64,000 bases of DNA from Stropharia rugosoannulata (lineage: Eukaryota; Basidiomycota; Agaricomycetes; Agaricales; Strophariaceae). The DNA lies in the NCBI GenBank assembly GCA_028532985.1, contig JANCIK010000002.1:558001-622000 (forward strand), read 5' to 3'. The notes beneath the pieces are model-generated. The model saw only the letters and a program-made list of their open reading frames with translations. It made no database searches and was not told where the DNA came from. Shown piece after piece: positions 21,457 to 31,878 of the stretch. Made by a program: the position numbers and the translations under genes. Each line of letters opens with the position of its first letter. The first letter of the stretch is position 1.

Positions 21457-22952
21457 ATGGAAGATGATCGCAGTTTGCAGCAGGCTCCTCTGGACAACGA
21501 AGACTCTCCAGTCCGTGATGACTCGGTTGGTTCATTCTACGACCTGTATCATTCCGATAGTGAATGCTAAGGAATTTTATAGAACGAAGCGCCCCTTCTT
21601 CAACCTATCCTCGAAGCACTACATGTACGCATAATGCACGATTTCAATATTTCCATACTTAAGTGAAATTTTAGGAAATTCGACTCTTTCTTCTTGCAGG
21701 GATTGAGCAACAACGCGAGGTTGTCAAGTACATGAACCGCCTTGATCAATGGTTGCAATTGGATGCCAAAGAACGACGAGACGACTCTCGTAGTATTCCT
21801 GCTGAAATAGATGGAACGTATCAGCATGCTAGACGTCAGAATACGCCAGCGCAAGGTAGAAAATCCCTCGCGCTGAATGAAAATTGCACTCCTGACACGA
21901 TTGCTCTTTACTATATTATTGCAGGTGATCCTGAGGTTGGGCGATTCGTGCCACAGCAAATGGAAATGGCTTCCGAGGTGCATAGTCCAAGAGAACCTGA
22001 TCGTATTCCGCAAGGCACAGTACATCCCGCCACAGCTTCATCCTATGCACAAGAACAGTTACCCTCACACCCGTCTTACTCAACCTCCAAAAAACCTTTA
22101 TCATCGATCAAGGAAGAAGCAAATGAAGGAGTACCCTTCTCTGAGTCTTTACCATCACGCCACGTTGCTTTCCAGTCACTCCCAACTATATCCAATACCG
22201 AAAGCCAGACAGTCGTTGCCTCATCGCCTATATACCCCCAAGCATCTCCCGGATCTACCTCTGTAACTGTTAGCATGGGGCAAAAAGTCGATGAACGCAC
22301 AGGCCCAGAATTCAAAATTGACTTTCACCACGGCTCACCTGGCACTCAGCAAGCTCAGTACCAAACTTGGCCGACAATGTCTCATGGGGTTCAGTATCAG
22401 GGGATACCACATCCTGGACCAGCACTACCCTATCAATATCAACCTTTTCTACCACAATTTCCTGGGCAACCACCAATGGCCTGGGCCGGGAGCCCTCCTT
22501 CATACCCCATGGCTCCGACAATAATTTATTCTCGTCCCCCCTCCCCTTCTCCTCCTACGGTCGTCCATTCCGGATATACAACAAGAAGTTTGCCCATTGT
22601 TCCTTCAATGGATGGGCGCTTTTTTGCCTCACAAGTCGGCGGTCCCGTTGTTGTACCGTCTCAGGCACCAACACCGATTGTGATACAACCCTCAAAAAAC
22701 TCGTCTTCAAGCCGCGGACGCAGTCGCACCCCGCGAATCGCCCGTACCGGTCACAGTCGCAGTCGCAGTCGTACCCCGCCAGTCAACCGTTTGCGCGACC
22801 GCCCACGGCATCGCGCATACAGGGTTTCTAGCAATACTAGTAGTACGCCCGAGCGTATGGCTCCGTTTGCATCGCGAGACCCCCGAAAACCCGAACGTAT
22901 TCCGCCGCAGCGCCGCTCGTGGTGGAAACGTATAGGGGGTCTTGGAGGGTAA
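21457..22952 (+). CDS. MDGRFF-family protein, copy D, no membrane anchor
   Basis: Exons by eye: 21457-21525, 21583-21624 (LLQPILEALH, the diverged ESLVEALR block), 21675-21855, 21925-22952; about 439 aa. The third exon begins EIRLFLLAGIEQQREVVKYM, which aligns well with EIRLAQVASIEQQHEVVRYM in copy B and fixes the acceptor at 21674. The next intron (21856-21924, 69 bases) is in frame and free of stops, so it could be retained. Then come the paired-strand motif (TSVTVSMG ... FKIDFHHG), a Pro/Tyr-rich region, RSLPIVPSMDGRFF (~22584-22625), Arg/Ser repeats (RGRSRTPRIARTGHSRSRSR) and a basic tail RRSWWKRIGGLGG ending at TAA. There is no membrane helix and no later hydrophobic exon. The first intron uses GTTGGT, a weak donor. 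Most diverged of the four copies. Confidence 0.65.
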
Positions 22953-23103
22953 GTCACCTTTTCACCCACAGTATGAGAAATGAGCACCGCTAAGAGTTTG
23001 TCTAAAATATCCATGGAATAATGGCCTACAAGGATCGACAACTACTACAATGTATCTAAGATAATAACAAAACATATAACAAACGCTGCATTATTGGCAG
23101 TCC

Positions 23104-23131
23104 TATGTCTATGTCTATGTCTATGTCTATT
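23104..23131 (+). repeat. Hexanucleotide microsatellite (TATGTC)n
   Basis: About four and a half tandem copies of TATGTC in the short gap between copy D and the transporter's 3' end. The rest of 22953-23218 has no feature. Confidence 0.85.
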
Positions 23132-23218
23132 GACTCCGTTCCAGAATCATACGGGTTTGGAGTGGCAACTGGCACTGAGCAGCTTGTTAGTCAAGCACAC
23201 AGCTTTGTATTTTTGAAG

Positions 23219-25720
23219 TTATGCTGCAACCGTTTCCTGACTACTTTCATCCACACCGCTTCGATCGTTATTGACCTCCTGCGTGGGGATGCCCACTAAA
23301 CCCTTTTCTGGATCAGTACTGGACTTTTCCTTTTTCTCGTACATTTTGCGCGCCTCCTCTTTTAGCTTTTGTTCATCTCCTCTAGTCAGCTCTTTCTGCT
23401 TGATCATCAAAACACTGGTGATAAATGCAACAGCATTCAAGGCAGCATGCAGAATAAACACTGTCCGAAATCCGCGAGTGTAGCCATTGCTAAGTATATC
23501 GCTGGCGGTCGAGGAAGATATACCGACAGAAGATGGGTGGGCTAAGGCTGAAGGATCATTTATTATTGCTGAAATAATGCTTTCCGGCAAGGATAAGCGG
23601 TGCATCGATGATCGCAGGGAATTGTTTCTAGAGGGTTTTGATATTTTATATGACAGTTGGCTTTTGCTGAACTGCGTCAGGGAGAAACTCACATTATGGT
23701 TGCACTGATAGCAAGAGCGAGTGTTCCTCCAAATAGTCGAATGAACTGTATGCGGTCAGAGGTCTTTTAGATTCATGAGCGTCATGAGGATCTCAGCGGC
23801 ACGCACGTTTCTGAAAGCTGTTACAACGGACATATCCCTGCGGGAAACGCTAGCTTGTGCGGCAATGGTCGTAGTTTGGAAAGTCTGTAAAGTCTTATTT
23901 AGAGAGACATTTAGCTAAATTGCCACATTGATAGATTACCTGTCCTGAACCAGACCCACAGAGAAGCATAAACACAACTAGTTCAGCCTTGTGTGAGCGT
24001 GCGTTGATTGTGGATATTAAACCACACGCGATCGACCATAATGCAAAACCAGAGTGTATAATTGTCTGTGAAACAAACATCTAATCAACGGATGAAAGCG
24101 CGGATCAAAAGCGCAACGCTTTACCCTATACTTTCCAGTGCGACTAACCATAACTCCCTGAATGAATGGATAGTTTAGTCTTGGTTTATTAATAACGAAC
24201 GAAGGAGGGTTGTCTCACCGAAAGCCAACTAAGTATTATTTGGCTGACAAGGACGGGGATAAGGAAGATTGATGCACCGATAGGACCGTATCCAAGTACA
24301 ACTTGGAAATATTGGGGGAGATAATACAACGTCGAGAAAAATACAAAACCGCTGGGCAGAAGTCAGTAATTTCGAGCAAACACGCCAATAAGAGTTTTTA
24401 CTTAATAAACATCGTAATGTATACGCCGCTGACCGTACTGTCCTTGAAAATATACACTGAAATGTAGTTGAGCACCACGTGATATTATAACGTTTGAACC
24501 AATACTCACTTGGTACAATGGGAAGCCGGGCTCCTTTCCACTCCCATAAGCAGAATAACACCATGACGAAAACCCCAGAGAGCAGAGTAGCCAACACAAC
24601 GGCAGAGTCCCACGGGAATGTGATCCCACCCTGTGTAGGTGAGCATGAAGATTACAACTGACACTTCGTGAATTGCGCGTACCCAAATGAGTGGAAGTAT
24701 CGTTAACGTGCATCCGATAAGGGTTAGCAGTGCACCCGTGAAGTCTACCGCCAGCAGCTTCCTATGAGTCGGTTCAGAGAAGTACGATAACATCATGAAC
24801 TAGCTTGAAAACTGACTGTCTTGCATTGCCCGTAACCGGTTTTAGAGGTAAGATAAATGACACCACAAGGACCGCAGCAAGAGATATCGGGAGGCACACC
24901 CAGAAACACCACTGAATAACTTTGTCGGTTTCACGGTCGATATTATTGCAGGTAGTGACTTACTCTCCAGGTCACCTTCTGAGCCAAGGCTCCTCCAACA
25001 ACGGGGCCTATTGCATATCCAATTGCAACGACGCTGCCAATTATACCTTGATATTTTCCTCTGCGGTGTATATAAGCAGACAATTCTATATTTAAAACGA
25101 GAAAATAATCACCTATCGCGCAAGCTAACGATATCCGATACTACAATCTGGGACATGCTTATTATCCCTCCTGTGGTGTACAGAAGTAGGCATGCCAGCA
25201 GTCAAACGTCAGAAAACTGTAAAAAAGAAGCCATTGAGAGCATATATGCTTATCGCGAACCTCCACCAGCGCCAGCTATTCCCCGGAAAACGATCAATTG
25301 GATAATCGTCCGCGAAAATCCAGCGAGCAGGTTCCCAAACATGAAGATGGACATGGCGACCACGATAGCTGCTTTGCGACCGAAGATGTCGCTGAAGCGG
25401 CCGTATAATGGTTGGAACGCAGTCGACGTGAGGAGATAGGCAGAGGGCACCCATGATACGATGGAGCCGGCGTTAAAGGCGGTAGAAATAGTAGGGATAG
25501 CGGTGGCGATAATGACAGTGTCTAGTGTAGAGACTACTATGCAGAGAGATAGGCCCATAAAACATGCGATAATCTTCCTCAAGGGAAGCAAGTTCGTTTG
25601 GTCGGTGAGCTCTACCTCGGTACGGACCTTCTTCGTGACTGTGGCATCACCGTGAGAGGGGCTAGTCGCTCTCGTCGCAGGCACAGAGGTCGCAGGTGTC
25701 TCGTCTCCGTGAGTAGACAT
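23219..25720 (-). CDS. MFS multidrug transporter, DHA2 (14-TM) type
   Basis: Plasma-membrane proton-coupled drug or toxin exporter. It starts at ATG 25720 with a hydrophilic Thr/Pro-rich tail. TM1 carries the family motif LDTVIIATAIPTI, and the loop after TM2 carries the MFS signature FQPLYGRFSDIFGRK. Further exons read in frame through typical DHA2 text: ISMSQIVVSDIVSLRDRGKY, IIGSVVAIGYAIGPVVGGAL (motif C), WCFWVCLPISLAAVLVV, GGITFPWDSAVVLATLLSG, STLYYLPQYFQVVLGYGPIG and TLQTTTIAAQASVSRRDMSV. The C-terminal cytoplasmic tail is Lys/Glu-rich and ends at TAA 23219. At least ten introns of 45-75 bases with GT...AG borders separate the exons. No stop or frame break was seen in the spliced reading, so the gene looks intact. 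Substrate cannot be predicted. Confidence 0.85.
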
Positions 25721-28067
25721 TGGGATGAGTTGGCGTTATGACGATTTTTTCTTTCTGGAGGGTCATTTATACCACGCTGGGTGCCTTCGGACAGCAAAGA
25801 TAATGTATTCAAATTTAGAGATGCCACGGCAAGCCGCAAGGTATTGCGTTGAGGGCGTGCATTCCGGATATGCTTCCGCGCCCTCGGCAATGGGTCCATG
25901 CAGGCATAAAGAAGGATGAAAAGCATGGTCGCTCCACTGAATTTGGTTGTGTGTCGGCGTTGCCGATATAGAACCCGATTCTGTAGGAGGCGGTATGAGG
26001 TCCGGAACTATAATTAAGTCAGAACATGTAAAGATACACGGCGATTTGCGTCTTTCGCAGTGTTGTCAGAGCATTGTCGGCCTATTAGTCCGCTGAAAGA
26101 CAATTACAGCATTGGCCGCGCTCGGCTTTCTTCCTGATCCGGTTCGTCGGCGTATTGAAGCAGGCCAAAATGTTACTCATAGAGGAGACACGAGGTGGTC
26201 TAAGGTTATCCGTGTGCCTGCTCTGTTCCATCTCTGCGAGACTAGGCGTGTGTGTTGGCTATTTATGAATACCGAATAGAGGCGTATTGTGAAAGTTTGA
26301 TTATTATGAGTCGCCGCATACAACCGGCATGCAGGGAAGGACCCAGAAGACAGGCTATATAGGAAGTCACCAAGTCCAGTCTTATCCAACAGAGTTCATC
26401 TCAGGGACGTGAATTAGGGGGCCATGAAGGTAAAAAGAGCGATTCGATGCTCTGGGAAAACCTGAATATACTTAAGAGTAATGTTAATCAGAGACAGTTA
26501 TTAAGATTTAACATACATTTTCCGTTCTTCTTATCCCAAGCTCACTCGAAGTGTTTGATTCACAGAATGATGCTTCAAACAACGCTGATATGAAGAAGTG
26601 GCTAGAAGCGCGTTGTGGCTATAAGACGAGGAAGGGTCGAAGGTTGCACTTGGGTCGCTCCAAGGTCGGTCAATGGTTACTGCACAAGTTTCCGACCGTG
26701 TGAATGTATGCGTCGGAGTATAATTATTGTTTTCACGGTCACGGGCTTTGATTATCTCCTGAGCCGGGGACTCGAGTTCTTGAAGTTTGCTTGAAGTCCT
26801 GTGTTCATCGCTAATCTGCGACGCGTTGCGGTGGATTGATTTATTTGAAACCTATAACGATGAAAATTTGTCTACGGTGGTTAACATGTGCAAAGATACT
26901 CTGTTATGCATTTTTCATATTCAAAAAATGATTGAAAAATGACGTCCATGCGCATATACGCAATTCATTATTGCAGCGCAAGTAAGCTATCTGTGATGAT
27001 ATCTTATAGAATCCATCAAGAAATATTACTCTAAAATTTTCTGATATACATACGTCTATCGTGCCTATACTGACTCAATGCCTTCGGCCTTCAGTGCGGG
27101 CGTAGCGGTGATGGCGAAGAACATCGACCGCACAGCTCATGCCCACTACTAACCCGGGCTATCACTGGTGTCGACGTGAGGAAACAATTGATGAGGACCA
27201 ATTTTCTGAGCCTTCACGGTAAACCGTTATTGAGTCCAGGTCAGGAAATTGCCTGGGTTGCCTCATACATATGCGTTTCACTCTGACGGAATTGATTAGA
27301 TTGACTCGCTTGCCATGCCTACCCCTGAGGTGGCCCAGGAAAGGTTTATGCGAGGGATTCCATACCCCAACGGTTCGTCAAGATAATGAAGGTTCCGCAC
27401 AGCTTGCGAGACTATGCATGGCTATGTCTTTAGAGCACTGCCGATGCCTGCGGTAGGCGTTAGAGGCGCTATTACACCGCGTCCCGGTGATGTCTGGCAG
27501 GCTAGGAGAGCGGCGCACTTCTGATTAGACAACGCCCGTTGCTCGACGGCCAGTGCCGATGGTGAACCGGTTCAGTGGAATGCACTGGAAGGGATACCGC
27601 GGTCTTTCGAGAGTCGGACAGAGGCCTCAGGCCTTAACTGTTGACCCGGGCCTACGCCATGCTCCAGACAGTGGAGCCCACATGGATCCACAACTTCGGC
27701 CAGCGTCATCGAGGTCGACAGCCCATCGACAAACTTTTGTCTTTCAAAGATAAATGCGACTAGGAGGTGCTAAATGCAATTCAATTGGCTCTATCTTTAG
27801 GTTGAGAACCCAAGAATCACCTGTATGCTGCGTGGGTCCCAGTCAAATCCAAGTAAGTTTTGCCGGTACCAATGGCAGGGCCGGTTTTTGTCGCAACGTG
27901 GGTGTCCGAAGGGAAGAGTCGCGAACCAATACCCCAAAAAGGGGCGCGGCCTGGCGCGGCTCACCGATAGCATAGATCGGGACACGTGATTAGGTAGATA
28001 ATAACTGCCAGAAACACCTCGCTCCGTTCTCTCACTTCAACCTCTACCATCCATTTCTCTATTCACG
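25721..28067. other. Long intergenic region
   Basis: Divergent upstream region of the MFS gene and the aldolase gene. No gene recognised. 25740-27050 is AT-rich. 27060-27980 is clearly richer in G and C and holds several short open frames (for example 27553-27753 plus) that look like decayed coding sequence, but no family motif or splice pattern could be assembled. Confidence 0.45.
28017..28067 (+). promoter_or_regulatory. Pyrimidine-rich leader of the aldolase gene
   Basis: The ~50 bases before the ATG are strongly C/T-rich (CTCCGTTCTCTCACTTCAAC and on), which in fungi is typical of highly expressed glycolytic genes without a strong TATA box. Confidence 0.5.
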
Positions 28068-29616
28068 ATGGGAGTTCTCGATATCGTACCTGTGCGCATT
28101 ACCCGTCCTGATGCTCCGCTATTTTTCTAATCGTGCATCAGGCTGGCGTCTTGACGGGCGAGAACGTCCGCAAGCTCTTCGACTACGCTAAGGAGCACAG
28201 GGTATGTGTCCATTCTCTCATCTGTATGTCCCGGAAACTCACGGAGCGCTCTTAGTTTGCTATACCAGTAAGTCCTAACGTGTTTGTGCTTGACGGGATG
28301 CTGAACATTTCCAGGCCATCGTAAGTCCCTTGTTGCACGTATACGCGATCGCGAAATTCTAACAGCCGCTTTTCTCAGAACGTAACATCTACTTCCACCG
28401 CCAACGCTGTTTTGGAAGCTGCTCGGTAGGAATTGCGTATTGCGCTTCTACGACTATCTTTATCTTATCAACATGTCAGCGACATCAAATCTCCCATCAT
28501 CATCCAGGTCTCCCAAGGCGGAAGCGCCTACTTTGCTGGTAAAGGACTTGCCAATGACAAGCAACAAGCATCCATTTTGGGCGCCGTCACTGCTGCCCAC
28601 CATGTTCGCCAGGTGGCAAAGGCCTACGGCGTGTAAGCAAACAGTCTCACTTCAATACCGCTTTATCTGATTGTGTCTTCCAGTCCTGTTATCATGCACA
28701 GTGATCACTGCGCTGAGAAGCTCCTGCCCTGGTTCGATGGAATGCTCGCTGCCGACGAGGCCTACTTCAAAGAGCACAACGAGCCCCTGTTCTCCTCCCA
28801 CATGTTGGATCTCTCCGAAGACCCCAAAGAGAAGAACATTGAGATCTGTGAAAAATACTTCAAGCGGATGGCGCCCATCGGTCTCTGGCTTGAGATGGAG
28901 ATCGGCATCACCGGTGGTGAGGAAGATGGTGTTGACAACACTGGCGCCGACAACTCTACGCTCTACACCCAACCTAACGAGGTCTATGACGTATATAAGG
29001 CGTTGAGCGCAATCGGTCCTAATTTTAGCATTGCTGCCGCATTTGGCAATGTGCACGGCGTCTACAAACCCGGAAATGTCAAGCTGCTCCCCGATCTCCT
29101 GGCCAAGCACCAGGAGTTCACGGCTGAGCAAATCGGAAAGAAGGACACCAAACCTTTGTATGTACCAGACATAATAGGGCGTACCTGATTGGCTTACTTT
29201 GTACTCAAGGTACCTTGTCTTCCATGGTGGATCCGGTTCTACCAAGGACGAGATTGCCACCGCTGTGAACAACGGTGTGGTGAAGATGAACGTTGATACC
29301 GACACACAATTTGCCTACCTCACTGGAATTCGGGTACGAGTTTCTCTCAGCGCGTCCACTAATCTTGGTTATTAACAACGAACTGTAGGACTTTGTCCTG
29401 AACAAGAAGGACTACCTCATGACACAAGTCGGCAACCCCGACGGCGCTGACAAGCCCAACAAGAAGGTTATTATCGCCTATATTTTTATTTGACGCTTCT
29501 CTAACACTTGTTATTCAGTATTACGACCCTCGTGTCTGGGTCCGTGAAGGCGAGAAGACGCTTTCCAAGCGCGTCCAGGAGGCATGCGCAGATCTTGGCA
29601 ACGTTAACCGTCTGTA
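28068..29616 (+). CDS. FBA1: Fructose-bisphosphate aldolase, class II
   Basis: Zinc-dependent glycolytic/gluconeogenic enzyme that splits fructose 1,6-bisphosphate into dihydroxyacetone phosphate and glyceraldehyde 3-phosphate. The spliced product reads MGVLDIVPAGVLTGENVRKL, FAIPAINVTSTSTANAVLEA, SPIIIQVSQGGSAYFAGKGL, and VIMHSDHCAEKLLPWFDGML with the zinc/active-site histidine region. IGLWLEMEIGITGGEEDGVD and AFGNVHGVYKPGN follow, then VFHGGSGSTKDEIATAVNNG and VKMNVDTDTQFAYLTGIRDF. It ends QEACADLGNVNRL at TAA 29614-29616; about 360 aa, the full family length. It has around nine exons. Two are very small: 28256-28267 (FAIP, 12 nt) and 28315-28320 (AI, 6 nt), both flanked by good splice sites. 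The conserved FAIPAINVTS motif requires both. The C/T-rich leader fits high expression. Confidence 0.95.
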
Positions 29617-30238
29617 AAAGCTTTGATATTCTCTGCAGTTTATAGTTTAAGCGTCTAGTGTATAAACATAAATGAATCAAATATATGTATTACAAGATCC
29701 GCCTCGCTCCGCTCCGGCATTTCTTGCTCAAATATGAGTTAGAGTCTAAACAGGAAATATATCAAACATTTCAAGATGAAAGATACGCAGAAACAGGAGC
29801 CAGGCTCGTGCGCACCGAGCTTCGCTCGCCGCTCCCTCTCTCTGGCCCAATCAAAGGTTTTACAGTGCACACTGGTAGCTGTATAAGACGGTCATCAAGC
29901 CAGTAAAGGGGACATATATATGATAAGAGTAATGTGCAGTGGCCAAAGCACACAAAATAAAAGAGGGAGAAGATAGGAATGGAAACCGTCAAGCAAAGAT
30001 AGGTCATAATTTTAAGATATGGTAGATAGATATGAACTAACATATTGGGATTGTTGTGAGTTTTGAGTGTATATAGCGAAGGTCAGCTGCTCCTAGGTAT
30101 GCATTCTGATCTGAGACTTGGAATGGAAAAACCAGTACATACATCGTTTCATTGGCCAACGGCTGAGAATTTAGTTGGATAAATAATACCCCTGACTTCT
30201 TGAACCTGTATCCCCTAACTTCAACCTGTATCACCACC
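29617..30238. other. Intergenic region
   Basis: 3' region of the aldolase gene and promoter of the MYND gene. Two short GC-rich patches (near 29700 and 29805-29845) stand out from AT-rich surroundings but match nothing I recognise. Confidence 0.5.
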
Positions 30239-31291
30239 ATGTCTGAAGCATCTTCATCCGCTGGCGCCCTTGCAGAGAACCACACAGAAGGCGAGGTGAT
30301 CGACCTTTATGAAATCGCGCTCTTGCTGAACTACGAGAGGGCGTCGACCGATCCGCGCTTCCGGCACGCCAAACTACGCGAAGTCACTACGAACAACTAC
30401 AAGACAATACGTACAACCTTTCGCGAGTGGACTCACTGTCGCGTACCCAAACTCGGCTTGGTTTTAGACAAACAACTAGTACCAAGCGCAGTTTCGAAAA
30501 AGCAAGCCAACGAACCAGATGTACCGTCTAACATGCTCCCGGCCAGGAGCTCTACACACTACAAAATTCTGAGCAAGATCCCTCCCAAAGAGCTGGAGAC
30601 GTACTACTGGAGGATGCACCACCACGACGGATGCTTCGAGTCCATTCTATCGTTCCAGCACTTTGTGGATCTGCTGCCCGGGGATGCAAATTTTCGCGTG
30701 CGCTCAGTGGATGGTGGACGCGTCCAGGACTTCGTGACCTCCGCAGAATTGCTGGTATTGGAAATGGATTTGATTGGTCTGAGGTGTTTGACCATGGCCA
30801 GTGTATCTGATGGGCAAAAAGCGATGACTTACGTCCAGGGCGGTACACCGAGCTCACCCCATGCCGTTCTTGCATTCTTCAGACCAGACGGCTCAGACAC
30901 TACCGTCCTTGACATGACGTGCATGCAATTCGGCGACGTAGGCCGCGGCTTCAAAGGGAAAGGGTTGTTTGTCCTCGAGCCTGAGGAGCAATATAAACGC
31001 AGACTTTGCACGATCGCAGAGAACAACACATTCGAAAATGCGAAGAAAAGCGCTGGGATTAATCCATATAGTTCCCCGAATAACGAGCGACTGGAGGAAG
31101 TCGCTCAGCGGGTACTCAACCGCTGGAGTAATCGAAAGCAGATGCCATGGTGTGGATACTGCGGTGCACCGCCGAAGTCAGGTGAAGATCTCAAGCGCTG
31201 CTCGAAGTGCAAGGAAGAAAGCTACTGCAATGAAGAGCATCAAAAAGGAGCATGGCCCTTCCACAAGCACTTCTGCAAAGATATCAATTAA
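30239..31291 (+). CDS. MYND zinc-finger protein
   Basis: Single-exon gene, 350 aa, from ATG 30239 (MSEASSSAGALAENHTEGEV) to TAA 31289-31291. The N-terminal ~300 residues have no domain I recognise. The C-terminal ~45 residues form a MYND-type finger: WCGYCG, then RCSKCKEESYC, then WPFHKHFC. MYND fingers mediate protein-protein contacts, often in transcriptional or methyltransferase proteins; mushrooms have many such stand-alone genes. The usual 'YCSxxCQ' is YCNEEHQ here, so one canonical zinc Cys is replaced by His. His can still bind zinc, but this may weaken or change the finger. No SET domain is visible. Confidence 0.85.
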   Translation: MSEASSSAGALAENHTEGEVIDLYEIALLLNYERASTDPRFRHAKLREVTTNNYKTIRTTFREWTHCRVPKLGLVLDKQLVPSAVSKKQANEPDVPSNMLPARSSTHYKILSKIPPKELETYYWRMHHHDGCFESILSFQHFVDLLPGDANFRVRSVDGGRVQDFVTSAELLVLEMDLIGLRCLTMASVSDGQKAMTYVQGGTPSSPHAVLAFFRPDGSDTTVLDMTCMQFGDVGRGFKGKGLFVLEPEEQYKRRLCTIAENNTFENAKKSAGINPYSSPNNERLEEVAQRVLNRWSNRKQMPWCGYCGAPPKSGEDLKRCSKCKEESYCNEEHQKGAWPFHKHFCKDIN

Positions 31292-31878
31292 AATTGCATT
31301 TGAAAGGAAAGTGCTGTAAGACTACTACATATTTGTGTTGTGTAGGCCAGATATCTTGCCATGTCTTTGCTACACCTGTCTGGCATTCCCGAAATAGTAA
31401 ACGCGTTGCCATTTTGGGCTCTTTCGGAAAAATGTCGGCCTATAAAACAGTCAACCATCGGTACTCCACTGGCAGTTCAGTGTTAGCACATTATATTGAG
31501 AATCTGCAAGCTCTAAATTTTATCTAAACATGCACTAGAAGAGCAAGTTGGCTGAATTTTGATTTCATCACCACTTAACTGACAAGTTAAATGTTGCTCC
31601 GAGATTCACTTACAGCATCATATTCCGTAACCTTTCTGCTGAACAACACGCCAAGTCTAGCTAGTCTCACTTTCTCTTGGGTGTATTATATTTGCATCTA
31701 AGTACACTTTGGTATCAAGTTTCAACGAGTAACTATGTATTTCTGAATTAAAATTTACAAGCAAGAATCACATGCAAGGAGGCTTCAACTGGGCGGCGAC
31801 GCAGCCTGACGCAGCAGCTATTTAGGAGCTCTACTCCAGAACTCCAGAAATAATGCAAAATAAAAAAGTCTACAAAGG
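31292..31878. other. Intergenic region
   Basis: Convergent 3' regions of the MYND and DUF6533-type genes; no feature recognised. Confidence 0.55.

Noticed and set aside
27553..27753. 66-codon frame rich in Arg/His/Pro
   Set aside because: No homologous motif or splice partner; treated as part of a possibly decayed GC-rich island.
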